Positions 28,605 through 38,027 of a stretch of DNA of 64,000 bases are shown one piece after another (the first letter of the stretch is position 1; each line of letters starts with the position of its first letter). The DNA lies in assembly GCA_021787595.1 (NCBI GenBank), contig JAJYLQ010000008.1:1-64000 (forward strand), written 5' to 3'. The DNA is from Chloroflexota bacterium. Lineage in GTDB: Bacteria; Chloroflexota; Anaerolineae; Anaerolineales; Villigracilaceae. The notes beneath the pieces were generated by a model. It ran no database searches and was not told the origin of the DNA. It saw nothing but the letters and a program-made list of their open reading frames with translations. A program made the translations under genes and the position numbers.

Positions 28605-29510
28605 ATGAAAGTCCTACAAGATACGGCACAACTTTATTTGTTTCAAACTCAATCAAACAAAACGCGTCTGGTTGAACCCTTCAACGCTTCACTTCTAAAA
28701 TGGATTGGGAGCAAACAACGCGTTGCACATGAAATTATTTCCTACTTTCCTGTCGAATTCGGTACATACTTTGAACCTTTCCTGGGCAGCGGTGGCATCC
28801 TTGGAACACTTCGACCCAAAGTTGCGGCTGCATCAGATTCTTTTGCACCGTTGATCGAAATTTGGCAAACACTAAAGCATTCTCCCCAAAAACTAAAAGA
28901 TTGGTACCGGGAGCGGTGGGAGAAAATGAAAAATGGCGATAAGGTTAAAGTTTACGAGCAAATAAAAGCATCCTATAACAAAAAACCGAATGGCGCAGAT
29001 TTGCTTTTTCTAACACGTTCCTGTTATGGCGGAGTTGTTCGATTTCGTAAAGCTGACGGCTATATGTCTACACCTTGCGGAATCCATGCTCCTATCTCGC
29101 CAGAAAGTTTCAATCGACGCGTTGACGAATGGCATAAACGAATTGTGGGAACAACTTTCTTTCAACTTGAATTCGAAGAAGCCATGAGTATGGCAAAACC
29201 TGGCGATTTAGTCTATTGTGACCCACCTTACAGTTACAGTCAAGCCATTTTATATGGCGCGCAAGCGTTCAGTTTAGAACACCTTCTATATGTAATCGAA
29301 AAATGTAAATCCAGGGGAGTATATGTTGCATTGAGTATTGACGGAACAAAACGTTCAGGGAATATGATCTGTGATTTGCCAATTCCTGACGGCCTCTTTG
29401 AGCATGAAATAATGATTGATATTGGTCACTCGATGCTCAAACGTTTTCAAATGAATGGAAAGACACTCGAAGGCGAAAGGGTAACAGATCGGCTTTTGCT
29501 TACTTATTAG
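28605..29510 (+). CDS. D12-class DNA adenine N6-methyltransferase
   Basis: LKWIGSKQRVAHEIISYFP, YFEPFLGSGGILGTL (FxGxG), GDLVYCDPPYSYSQ (DPPY). Confidence 0.95.
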   Translation: MKVLQDTAQLYLFQTQSNKTRLVEPFNASLLKWIGSKQRVAHEIISYFPVEFGTYFEPFLGSGGILGTLRPKVAAASDSFAPLIEIWQTLKHSPQKLKDWYRERWEKMKNGDKVKVYEQIKASYNKKPNGADLLFLTRSCYGGVVRFRKADGYMSTPCGIHAPISPESFNRRVDEWHKRIVGTTFFQLEFEEAMSMAKPGDLVYCDPPYSYSQAILYGAQAFSLEHLLYVIEKCKSRGVYVALSIDGTKRSGNMICDLPIPDGLFEHEIMIDIGHSMLKRFQMNGKTLEGERVTDRLLLTY

Positions 29511-29576
29511 TCGGTAATAAAATTCAGAATCAAAACAGGCGATTACTGAAAGGTAGTCGCCTGTTTGCGTTTTGCG

Positions 29577-29693
29577 CTGGTCGAGTGGCGGCGGGATTTC
29601 GTATGTTCTGGTCTCGATACGAGCGAGAAAAGCACTCGCTCTACTCGACCAGCGACTCTCTACCGCCGCCTTATCGAGACCACATTTTATTCT
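29577..29693. repeat. TGGTCGAGTGGCGGCGGGATTTCG...TATCGAGACCA repeat, copy 1
   Basis: Near-identical ends at 30012-30093; inverted complementary ends TGGTCGA/TCGAGACCA. Confidence 0.75.
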
Positions 29694-29731
29694 TTCACTT
29701 CACCATCAATCACATTGCCTGGCACAAGTGT

Positions 29732-29950
29732 TCATGCTTCAATCAAAGCCTTCTCCACTTCAGCGGGTAAATGCAAAAGCATAAAGTGGCTGATGTGATA
29801 AAGGTAATCTTCGCCGCTTTCATCCATCACGCGAATCAAGTCATCCTCCTCCGCGCGCGGATCTGGAATGACTTCATAAACCTTTCTCGTGATTAAGGAT
29901 GCTTCGTAGTCTGTGTTGTCAATGCAAAGGGCAAATTGTCTTTCACTCAT
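29732..29950 (-). CDS. Small conserved-looking hypothetical protein
   Basis: 72 aa acidic ORF MSERQFALCIDNTDYEASLITRKVYEVIPDPRAEEDDLIRVMDESGEDYLYHISHFMLL. Confidence 0.65.
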   Translation of the reverse strand: MSERQFALCIDNTDYEASLITRKVYEVIPDPRAEEDDLIRVMDESGEDYLYHISHFMLLHLPAEVEKALIEA

Positions 29951-30011
29951 AAGTTGATATAGGCATTATATAACAAAACAGGCAACCGCTTTTCAATGGT
30001 CGCCTGTTGCG

Positions 30012-30093
30012 TTTTGCGTTGGTCGAGTGGCGGCGGGATTTCGATACGCCGCTTCGCGGCTACTCAATCACCGCCGCCGTATCGAGACCACGT
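30012..30093. repeat. TGGTCGAGTGGCGGCGGGATTTCGATACG...TATCGAGACCA repeat, copy 2
   Basis: Matches 29577-29693 at both ends with a shorter interior. Confidence 0.75.
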
Positions 30094-30099
30094 TTTGCT

Positions 30100-32001
30100 T
30101 TATTCTTTCACTTCACCATCAATCACATCGCCGTCACTTGGCGGAGTGGACGGTCCGCCCCCTTGCGCCTGTCCCTGTCCCTGTCCCTGCGGCTGACCCT
30201 GGGCATAAAGCTGCTGGCTCAACGCGTGGAAGGCATTCTGAGCGTCGTCCGTGGCTTTCTTGATGCGGTTCAAGTCATCGCTTTGCGCGGCCTGCTTGAG
30301 GTCGTTGATCTTGGCTTCGATGTTCGAGCGATCATCGGATTTGACCTTATCGCCCAGCTCGCGCAGAGTCTTCTCGAGTTGATACGCCATGTTATCTGCG
30401 TTGTTCTTCGCTTCGATCAACTCACGGTGCTTCTTGTCTTCGGCTTCGTGCTGACGGCCTTCCTGCACCATGCGATCAATATCGTTCTTGTTCAAGTTCG
30501 TCGAAGCCGTGATGGTCACCTTCTGTTCCTTGCCGGTGGCTTTATCTTTGGCGGTCACATGCAGAATGCCGTTGGCATCAATATCGAACGTCACCTCAAC
30601 TTGCGGGATGCCGCGCGGCGCAGGCGGAATTCCATCCAATCGGAATCGCCCCAGCGACATATTATCGCCAGCCATCGGTCGTTCGCCCTGCAGGACGTGG
30701 ATGTCCACCGCGGTTTGATTATCCGCGGCGGTGGAATATGCCTCGGTCTTGCGGATCGGAATCGTCGTGTTGCGTTCGATCATCTTGGTCATCACGCCGC
30801 CCAACGTCTCGACGCCGAGCGAAAGCGGAGTCACATCCAGCAGCAAAATGTCCTTGACTTCGCCGCCGAGCACGCCGCCCTGGATGGCCGCGCCGACCGC
30901 GACCACTTCATCGGGATTGACTCCCTTGTTCGGCTCTTTGCCGCTCGTCAGCTTGCGAACCAGATCCTGCGCCATCGGCATGCGCGTCGAACCACCGACC
31001 AAAACCACCTCGTCCAGATCAGACGGCTTCATGTTGGCATCCGCCAGCGCGGCCTCAAAAGGTTTGCGGCAGCGATTGAGCAAATCTTCGGTCATCTGCT
31101 CGAACTTGGCGCGGCTCAACTTCAATTGCATGTGCTTCGGCCCGGATGCGTCCGCGGTGATGTATGGCAGATTGATCTCGGTTTCCATCACGGACGATAA
31201 TTCGATCTTGGCCTTTTCCGCGGCCTCGCGCAGACGCTGTAATGCCTGGCGATCATTGCGCAGGTCAATGCCCTGCTCGCGCTTGAATTCATCCGCGGCC
31301 CAGTTGACAATGCGTTGATCCCAGTCATCGCCGCCGAGATGTGTGTCGCCGTTCGTGGCTTTGACTTCGATCACGCCTTCGCCCACTTCCAGCACCGACA
31401 CATCGAACGTGCCGCCGCCCAGGTCGAAGACGAGAATCTTTTCGTTCTTCTTTTTATCGAGTCCGTAAGCGAGCGCGGACGCCGTCGGTTCATTGATGAT
31501 ACGCATCACTTCGAGACCCGCGATCTTGCCTGCATCTTTCGTAGCCTGACGCTGGCTGTCGTTAAAGTACGCGGGAACTGTGATGACGGCTTGCGTGACG
31601 GGTCCGCCGAGATACGCTTCGGCATCCGCTTTGAGTTTCGCCAGGATCATGGCGCTGATTTCCTGCGGGCTGTATTCGCGGCCCGTGACCGGGATTTTCA
31701 CCTTTACATCGTCCGCCGTTCCCTGGACCACTTCAAACGGAACCATCTTGCGTTCCACTTCGGTCTCTTCATAATGACGGCCCATGAAACGCTTGATGGA
31801 ATAGATCGTGTTCTCTGAATTTACAACAGCCTGCCGCTTCGCAGTCTGGCCGACGAGGCGTTCGCCATTTTTATTGAACGCCACGACGGACGGGCATAAA
31901 CGCCCGCCTTCCGCAGTCGAGATGACAGTCGGCGTGCCGCCTTCCATGACGGCTACAACGCTGTTGGTCGTCCCCAGGTCAATGCCAATGATTTTTCCCA
32001 T
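30100..32001 (-). CDS. dnaK: Molecular chaperone DnaK (Hsp70)
   Basis: [76 protein letters not shown]. Confidence 0.98.
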   Translation of the reverse strand: MGKIIGIDLGTTNSVVAVMEGGTPTVISTAEGGRLCPSVVAFNKNGERLVGQTAKRQAVVNSENTIYSIKRFMGRHYEETEVERKMVPFEVVQGTADDVKVKIPVTGREYSPQEISAMILAKLKADAEAYLGGPVTQAVITVPAYFNDSQRQATKDAGKIAGLEVMRIINEPTASALAYGLDKKKNEKILVFDLGGGTFDVSVLEVGEGVIEVKATNGDTHLGGDDWDQRIVNWAADEFKREQGIDLRNDRQALQRLREAAEKAKIELSSVMETEINLPYITADASGPKHMQLKLSRAKFEQMTEDLLNRCRKPFEAALADANMKPSDLDEVVLVGGSTRMPMAQDLVRKLTSGKEPNKGVNPDEVVAVGAAIQGGVLGGEVKDILLLDVTPLSLGVETLGGVMTKMIERNTTIPIRKTEAYSTAADNQTAVDIHVLQGERPMAGDNMSLGRFRLDGIPPAPRGIPQVEVTFDIDANGILHVTAKDKATGKEQKVTITASTNLNKNDIDRMVQEGRQHEAEDKKHRELIEAKNNADNMAYQLEKTLRELGDKVKSDDRSNIEAKINDLKQAAQSDDLNRIKKATDDAQNAFHALSQQLYAQGQPQGQGQGQAQGGGPSTPPSDGDVIDGEVKE

Positions 32002-32023
32002 AGCTCACACTCCTCGTGTTCAC

Positions 32024-32143
32024 ATATCATTGCGAGGAAAGAAATGACGAAGCAATCTCGTGTTTGATGCTTGCTGAGATTGCCACACTGAGAGAACACA
32101 GTGCTTCGTCGTGACGCTTTCAGCGCCACTCCTCGCAATGACA
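32024..32143. repeat. TGTCATTGCGAG-family repeat upstream of dnaK
   Basis: ATCATTGCGAGG...GAAGCAATCTCG...CAGCGCCACTCCTCGCAATGACA. Confidence 0.75.
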
Positions 32144-32322
32144 TTCGAAATTTTGCATAGCATACACGAGGGATGCAAGAAAAACGTTAACGGTATGTAG
32201 AAAAAATATCAGCCCCAGCCCCCTCTGTCCTTCGGACACCTTTCCCAAATACGATGATTCACATTTTGAATCTGTATACAAAATTTTGATTGTCGTATTT
32301 GGGGGAGGCTGGGTGGGGGCTA

Positions 32323-33069
32323 TTATGGTTCACTCACTTTCACCCAATCGAATGCGGCGGTGAAAGGAACGCTTTGAAACGATGACGCAGAGATTCCAAT
32401 CTTGCCTTGCTGCAGGCCATACTTCTGCTCATCCCATTGCCGCATTTGAACCCCATTGATGAACGGCGTCAGCACATTGCCCTGGCAGAGCAAACCGATT
32501 TCATTCGTCCCACTTTGGATTTTGGATGAACTGCTTTTGAAAACCGGCATATAACGCGCCACACCTTGAGTCAGCCAGTGACCAAATAATATTGTATACG
32601 TCTGATCGGCATAAATGTTGAATTCATACCAGCCGTTCCTTTCACTATAACGGCAAACGATGCCTACCGCGCCGTCATTTCCCGCGCGGACTTCGACCTT
32701 TGCATCCACGCGGACATCGGCGTAGTCCGGGCCGCCGTATAACGCGTACGCCCATTGATTCGACGCCGGCAGATCAAAGACGAGAGCGCCCGCTTCCACG
32801 CTCGGACCCGGAAACGGGTTCCCGTTATCAACTTGCATAAACGCCCAATAAGGCAGACTCCCGTTAAACTCTTCGGTGAAGTCGCGCGGCGCGGGCGCGA
32901 GAGTCGCTGTCGGCGCGGGAGTTGGCGGAACAACGCTCGGAGTAAGCGAAGGCTCAGTTGTCGGCGTGACGTTTGAAGTCGGGGTCAGTTGCGGAGGCAA
33001 CGCGGTCGTGGATGAACAGGCCGCGACGACCAACATCAAAAAAAAGAGCGCAAAACTTTTTCGAATCAT
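32323..33069 (-). CDS. Hypothetical lipoprotein, beta-sandwich/concanavalin-like extracellular domain
   Basis: LMLVVAACSST lipobox; Thr/Pro linker; GNDGAVGIVCRYSERNGWYEFNIYADQTYTI. Confidence 0.7.
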   Translation of the reverse strand: MIRKSFALFFLMLVVAACSSTTALPPQLTPTSNVTPTTEPSLTPSVVPPTPAPTATLAPAPRDFTEEFNGSLPYWAFMQVDNGNPFPGPSVEAGALVFDLPASNQWAYALYGGPDYADVRVDAKVEVRAGNDGAVGIVCRYSERNGWYEFNIYADQTYTILFGHWLTQGVARYMPVFKSSSSKIQSGTNEIGLLCQGNVLTPFINGVQMRQWDEQKYGLQQGKIGISASSFQSVPFTAAFDWVKVSEP

Positions 33070-33119
33070 AATGCCTCAATGATAACAAAAACGTACGACC
33101 ATGAGATCGTACGTTCGAG

Positions 33120-33497
33120 TGGAGATGGCGGGAATCGAACCCGCGTCCGAAAGAATCGACCCTCGGAAATCTACGAGCGTAGCCTGCCGAAGTGAGTCAC
33201 CGCAGGGATCTCGGCGGGCAGGTAACCCTGCGGCCATCCGCTGATCTTGGGCGCATGTAGCGGAGTCATGCGCGGCACTCTGCCTTTGTCTCGCCCAATC
33301 CGTCACCGGGCGGAGATCGGGGACGGCGGACGTGGCGCCCTCAGGCGCCAGCTGTCATGCGGATCGTTTATGCAGCGAGGGGCATAGCAGCATAGGAAGT
33401 GCGGTTGGCACTTAAAGTTTTGCGCTGATTTTACGAGTTCGGCGCCGCTCGGCTCGCATTCCGGGACCAGCCTCTCCCGTCGAAGCCTGTCATCCCC
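33120..33497 (-). ncRNA. ssrA: Transfer-messenger RNA
   Basis: Reverse strand starts GGGGATGACAGGCTTCGACGGGAGAGG and ends GACGCGGGTTCGATTCCCGCCATCTCCA; tag frame at 33409..33368 reads ANRTSYAAMPLAA*. Confidence 0.95.
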
Positions 33498-33655
33498 AAA
33501 AGGTGGGAGACTTTCCCCGCAGAGCCGGGGACTTTCCCGTTGCGATTTGCATTATAGCACCGGTGTGTTAGAAAATTGTTATAGCAGTACAATTCAGTCG
33601 TACAGCTTGCCCGAACATTGTCTTTATGCTAGACTTCAAATGGATGTGAGGACAC

Positions 33656-34819
33656 ATGCCCGAAAGAATCCTGATCATTGATGATGACGTTGACACCCTG
33701 CGGCTGGTGGGACTCTTGTTGCAAAAACAGGGTTATTCGATCAGCGCGGCGACAAACGGCGAACAGGGGCTGGCAAAAGCGTTGACCGAAAAGCCGGATA
33801 TTATCCTGCTTGATGTAATGATGCCCGATATGGACGGTTACGAAGTTGCGCGCCGACTCCGCAAAAATCCAACCACGAAATCAACGCCGGTATTGATGTT
33901 CACCGCGAAAGGCCAGTTGGATGACAAGGTCACCGGCTTCGAGGCCGGCGCGGACGATTATTTGACCAAGCCAACCCATCCGGCGGAATTGCAAGCGCAT
34001 ATCCGCGCCCTGTTGACGCGCGTCGGCGCAAGGAATGTGGAAGAGATGGAAACCGCGCAGCATGAGCATCACGGACGGGTCATCGGCGTACTGTCTGCGC
34101 GCGGCGGCCTGGGCGTCTCGACGTTTGCGTCCAACCTGGCGGGTGCGCTCTTCACCCGGACGCAGTCGGATGTCATCCTCGCTGAATTGACCCCCGGTCA
34201 GGGCACGCTCGGAATGGATCTGGGAGCGCCGCAGCAAAAAGGCTTGAATGAACTTCTCAGCGGCACGCCGGCGGAGATCACGCGTGAAAAGGTAAATTCG
34301 CTCCTTGTCCCGCATAACTCGGGCTTGAAACTATTGCTGGCATCCGAAAACCCGCGCGACATTCAGCTAAGCAATCAAACCAGTCATTATGAGATTCTGG
34401 TGGCCCGCCTGGCGACGCTGGCGCGCTTCATCGTTCTCGATCTCGGTTCAGGCCTGCCGCCCTTCGTGCAGAAAATCCTTCCGTTGTGCGCGGATCGAAT
34501 CATCATTGTGGAGGGATTGCCGAACACCATTGCCCATACCAAAATGCTGATGGATGAGATAACCAACCTGGGGATTGACCAGCTGGGCATCAGCGTGATT
34601 CTGAACAACCGCATCCGCTCAGAAACGCAGATGCCGTGGACCGAAGTTCAAAAGAGTCTTGAACACTCGATCACCACCACGCTGACGCCCGCGCCTGAAA
34701 TGTTCATGGCTGCCACGCGCTTGCACATGCCGGCCATCTTCTCACAGCCTACGAATGTTACTTCCCAGCAAATCCTGAAAATTGCCGATCAGATCCTCGA
34801 GCGGGAAAAAGTTAAATGA
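33656..34819 (+). CDS. Response-regulator receiver fused to CpaE/TadZ-like MinD/ParA-type ATPase domain
   Basis: ILIIDDDVDTLRLVGLLL, DIILLDVMMPDMDGYE; VIGVLSARGGLGVSTFASNLAGAL with atypical Walker A lacking lysine. Confidence 0.85.
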   Translation: MPERILIIDDDVDTLRLVGLLLQKQGYSISAATNGEQGLAKALTEKPDIILLDVMMPDMDGYEVARRLRKNPTTKSTPVLMFTAKGQLDDKVTGFEAGADDYLTKPTHPAELQAHIRALLTRVGARNVEEMETAQHEHHGRVIGVLSARGGLGVSTFASNLAGALFTRTQSDVILAELTPGQGTLGMDLGAPQQKGLNELLSGTPAEITREKVNSLLVPHNSGLKLLLASENPRDIQLSNQTSHYEILVARLATLARFIVLDLGSGLPPFVQKILPLCADRIIIVEGLPNTIAHTKMLMDEITNLGIDQLGISVILNNRIRSETQMPWTEVQKSLEHSITTTLTPAPEMFMAATRLHMPAIFSQPTNVTSQQILKIADQILEREKVK

Positions 34820-35592
34820 CATCTTTTCCGGCATCGGTCAGGGACGGGATCGGGTTTGCTGCCGAATTGTTTAGCAAAGCAGGGCGCGCCGTTGTCCTGA
34901 CCGGGGCGGGGATTTCCACGCCGTCGGGCATTCCCGATTTCCGTTCCGAAGGAACCGGTTTATGGTCCCGCGAAGAACCGATGGAAGTCGCTTCGCTGAA
35001 TACCTTCCGCACGAATCCCGAAAAATTCTACGCGTGGTTCCGCCCGCTGGCGAATCAAATCTTCGGCGCGAAGCCGAATCGGGCGCACCTGGCATTGGCC
35101 GAACTCGAAGGCAGCGGACGCATCCGCACGATTGCCACACAAAATATTGATCTTCTCCATCAAAAAGCCGGATCGAAAAATGTGATCGAATTGCACGGTT
35201 CGTTGGCGACTCTCTCGTGTACCCAGTGTTTTCAACAAGTGGGGTCATTTTCTTATCTCGAACCGTTCGTTGAAAAGGGTGAAATTCCCCATTGCCCCCA
35301 TTGCGGCGCGGTGCTCAAGCCGGACGTGATCCTGTTCGGCGAGCAGCTTCCGCAAAGAGCCTGGTTCGATGCGCAGCGCGCCAGCCGTGACTGCGACTTG
35401 ATGATGGTCGCCGGGTCTTCGCTCGAAGTGCTGCCGGTCGCCGGCCTGCCAATGCAGGCGCTGGATCGCGGCGCGCATTTGATCATCGTCAACAATTCAC
35501 CCACGTATCTCGACGTGCGCGCCGATGCCGTTGTGCAGGGCGATGTGGCCGATATTATTCCCGCAATTGCAGAGCAGGTAGAAAATGGCTGA
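34816..35592 (+). CDS. NAD-dependent protein deacylase, Sir2 family
   Basis: VLTGAGISTPSGIPDFRS, TQNIDLLHQKAGSKNVIELHGSL, CTQC...CPHCG, GSSLEVLPVAGLP. Confidence 0.97.
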   Translation: MTSFPASVRDGIGFAAELFSKAGRAVVLTGAGISTPSGIPDFRSEGTGLWSREEPMEVASLNTFRTNPEKFYAWFRPLANQIFGAKPNRAHLALAELEGSGRIRTIATQNIDLLHQKAGSKNVIELHGSLATLSCTQCFQQVGSFSYLEPFVEKGEIPHCPHCGAVLKPDVILFGEQLPQRAWFDAQRASRDCDLMMVAGSSLEVLPVAGLPMQALDRGAHLIIVNNSPTYLDVRADAVVQGDVADIIPAIAEQVENG

Positions 35593-36790
35593 AATCAAAA
35601 CGGAGCGCCTGGATGGATATCGCCGCCTGATCGAGATTGCCCGCGATCTCGCTTCCACCCTCGACCTGGATATTCTGCTCGAACGAATCGTGCGCGCCGC
35701 GGCTGAAGTCAGCGGCTCGGAAGCGGCTTCGATTCTCCTTTACGACAATCTCACACAGCAATTGTATTTCCAGGTGGCGACCAATCTCGACGAACCCACC
35801 ACGCGCGGCCTGGTTGTTCCGTTGGAGGGAAGCATTGCCGGCTGGATTGTCGTCAATCGCAAATCCGTGCGGATCGTCAATGCGCGGGAGGATCCGCGCT
35901 TCTTTGGCGCCGTGGATCAGTTGACCGGCCGCCCGACCCAATCGCTGCTGGGCGTGCCGTTGATTACCAAGAATAAAGTGGTCGGCGTGCTGGAGGCGTT
36001 GAACAAGGAACGCGGCAAATTCACGGAAGGCGACGAATCGATGCTGTCGGTTCTCGGCGCGCAGGCGGCGGTGGCCATCGAGAACGCGCGCTTGTTCCAG
36101 CAATCCGACCTGATCTCGGAATTCGTGCACGAACTCCGCACACCGCTGGCATCGTTGAGCACGGCAACCTACCTTTTGCTGCGGCCGGAAATGTCGCGCG
36201 AGCAGCAGGAACAGATCATCCACAACATTCACGGTGAAACGCTGAGGCTCAATTCGCTGGCATCCTCCTTTCTCGATCTGGCGCGCCTCGAATCGGGACG
36301 CGTGCAATTCCACAAGACCAACTTCAACGTTGCGGATTTGCTCTTCGAGTGCAAGGACATCATGAACTCGAAGGCCGAGGAGGAAAATATCCAGATCCAC
36401 ATCGAATCACCGGAAGGATCGCCCGCTTTCGAGGCCGACCGCGACAAGTTCAAGCAGGTCATCCTGAATCTGCTCAGCAATGCGATCAAGTATAATCATC
36501 CAAACGGCACTGTCCTGTTGAAGGCGGAGGCCAGGGAAACTGAATTCTGCATTTCCGTTCAGGATAGCGGCATGGGCATACCGGAAGATGCCATGCCCCA
36601 CCTGTTCGAAAAATTCTATCGCGTGCGCGAGACGGAAGGCAAAACCATCGGCACCGGCCTTGGACTCTCCATCTGCAAGCAGATCGTGCAGGGACACGGC
36701 GGCCGCATGGAAGTCAAGAGCAGGCTCGGCGCAGGAACATCGTTCTGCGTATTCCTGCCGAGGTCCGGGAAGACCATACCGAGACCATGA
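35585..36790 (+). CDS. GAF-domain sensor histidine kinase (soluble)
   Basis: GAF-like N-terminus; SEFVHELRTPLASLSTATYLLL; NLLSNAIKYNHPNG; DSGMGIPEDAMPHLFEKFYRV; GTGLGLSICKQIVQGHGG. Confidence 0.93.
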   Translation: MAEIKTERLDGYRRLIEIARDLASTLDLDILLERIVRAAAEVSGSEAASILLYDNLTQQLYFQVATNLDEPTTRGLVVPLEGSIAGWIVVNRKSVRIVNAREDPRFFGAVDQLTGRPTQSLLGVPLITKNKVVGVLEALNKERGKFTEGDESMLSVLGAQAAVAIENARLFQQSDLISEFVHELRTPLASLSTATYLLLRPEMSREQQEQIIHNIHGETLRLNSLASSFLDLARLESGRVQFHKTNFNVADLLFECKDIMNSKAEEENIQIHIESPEGSPAFEADRDKFKQVILNLLSNAIKYNHPNGTVLLKAEARETEFCISVQDSGMGIPEDAMPHLFEKFYRVRETEGKTIGTGLGLSICKQIVQGHGGRMEVKSRLGAGTSFCVFLPRSGKTIPRP

Positions 36791-37365
36791 GGCAAAATTC
36801 CCGCATCACGGCGGGAGTTGTCTTGCTTGACAGGAACCATCTGGAAATACCAAACGGGTTTATCGTGAAGGAGCCGTGGATCACTATGACAGGAATCGTG
36901 GTCCGGGGCTATCGTGTCGCATCGGGGCCGTCGGAGGATTACCCGTACGGCGCATTGGACAGGCAGAGGCCCATCTTCAAGGCGCGCGGATTCGATTTGA
37001 GCGATTACTTCAACGGCACGCTGAATATAGATATTCGTCCGGCAACGTTCAAGTTGATGAAGCCTGAACACACGTTTTACAATGTCGAATGGACGGACTT
37101 GCACCCGCCGGAGCATTTTTCGTTCTCACGCTGCAAAGTGATTTTCAAGGATGTTGAGTATGACGGCTGGATTTATTATCCGCATCCGGAGACGAAGATC
37201 CGGAACTTCCAGAACCCGTCGTTGTTGGAAGTGATTGCGAAGCCAATTCCGGGGATCAAGTATGGGGATAAAGCGGAAGTGCTGGTGAATTCGAACGAGA
37301 TGGCAGTTGAAAAAAATCCTGAAACCCCGGGACACGAAGGAACACAAAGAAAAAAACCTTGGTAG
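36787..37365 (+). CDS. Hypothetical protein, possibly RibK/DUF120-like fold (alternative start ATG 36886)
   Basis: ATGA overlap with upstream kinase; GIVVRGYRVASGPSEDYPYG...DYFNGTLNIDIRPATFKL resembles the GTLN motif of CTP-dependent riboflavin kinases. Confidence 0.6.
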   Translation: MRQNSRITAGVVLLDRNHLEIPNGFIVKEPWITMTGIVVRGYRVASGPSEDYPYGALDRQRPIFKARGFDLSDYFNGTLNIDIRPATFKLMKPEHTFYNVEWTDLHPPEHFSFSRCKVIFKDVEYDGWIYYPHPETKIRNFQNPSLLEVIAKPIPGIKYGDKAEVLVNSNEMAVEKNPETPGHEGTQRKKPW

Positions 37366-37629
37366 TGCTCAAACCAAAGCGATGAAATTTAACGCGAAGT
37401 TCACGAATACCTTCCGAGCATGAGGTTGGCGGATGCTGCGAATACATTCGGGCGTCTGCTGCAAAAGGCCTGTTTTCCACGAAGGGCACGAGGTCCACGA
37501 AGATTTTTTGTTTTGCATTATGCTGCTGTTTTGCGGGATATTTCTCTCATGGCGCTTTCATTTTCGCAGGGCCATTTTATCTTGACACTGATTTTTTACA
37601 GGGGTAAACTCACGGCGCAAATCGAAACC

Positions 37630-37785
37630 TCGTTAGGCCAGGCGGCTGCATGGTAAACAGGCCATTGTCCTGAAACGTCGAAAGACGCCAAAGGGTATAC
37701 CAGGTAAAGTCGGATTAAGGCTTTGCTCGATATGGCTGGGACGTACGACGCCCTACGACATGAAGCGCTAAAGCTAAACCAGGAG
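37630..37785 (+). promoter_or_regulatory. M-box (ykoK leader) Mg2+ riboswitch upstream of mgtA
   Basis: CTCGTTAGG...GTCGAAAGACGCCAAAGGGT...GATATGGCTGGGA...CGCCCTACGACATGAAGCGCTAAAGCTAA matches the M-box conserved blocks (Rfam family RF00380 from memory). Confidence 0.88.
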
Positions 37786-37815
37786 GTGGTTGTTCTTCCT
37801 TGCGTATGTTGACCT

Positions 37816-37848
37816 GCCTCCTGTGAAATAACGGGAGGCTTTCTTTTT
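37816..37848 (+). terminator. Intrinsic terminator of the M-box expression platform
   Basis: GCCTCC TGTGAAATAACG GGAGGC then TTTCTTTTT; upstream CAGGAGG (37780-37786) can pair with CCTCCTG as antiterminator. Confidence 0.8.
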
Positions 37849-37879
37849 GACTCTGCGCTGGCTGTGCCAAATTCAAAGC

Positions 37880-37975
37880 GCAGATGGAAAGGAGCGACCG
37901 CATGGACTCAGATAGTAAGCGTACGATGTTGCATTGGCGAAATGCTGTGACGCTCCTTCGATCCGTATCTGCAAT
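37880..37975 (+). promoter_or_regulatory. Second structured leader element between the two terminators
   Basis: CAGAT..GGA..AAGGAGCG pairs with CGCTCCTT..TCC..ATCTG, with inner hairpin GCATT GGCGA AATGC. Confidence 0.5.
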
Positions 37976-37988
37976 CTTTCCCATTTGA
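37902..37988 (+). CDS. Possible leader peptide ORF (28 aa, MDSDSKRTMLHWRNAVTLLRSVSAIFPI)
   Basis: ATG preceded by AAGGAGCGACCGC; its SD lies in the stem described above. Confidence 0.35.
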   Translation: MDSDSKRTMLHWRNAVTLLRSVSAIFPI

Positions 37989-38027
37989 TTATCAGCGCAA
38001 TGGGGAAAACAACAGGATGTGACGAGC

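Noticed and set aside
30007-31200. 397-aa plus-strand ORF opposite dnaK
   Set aside because: Antisense shadow of the clearly conserved dnaK frame; sequence has no recognisable domain and low-complexity composition.
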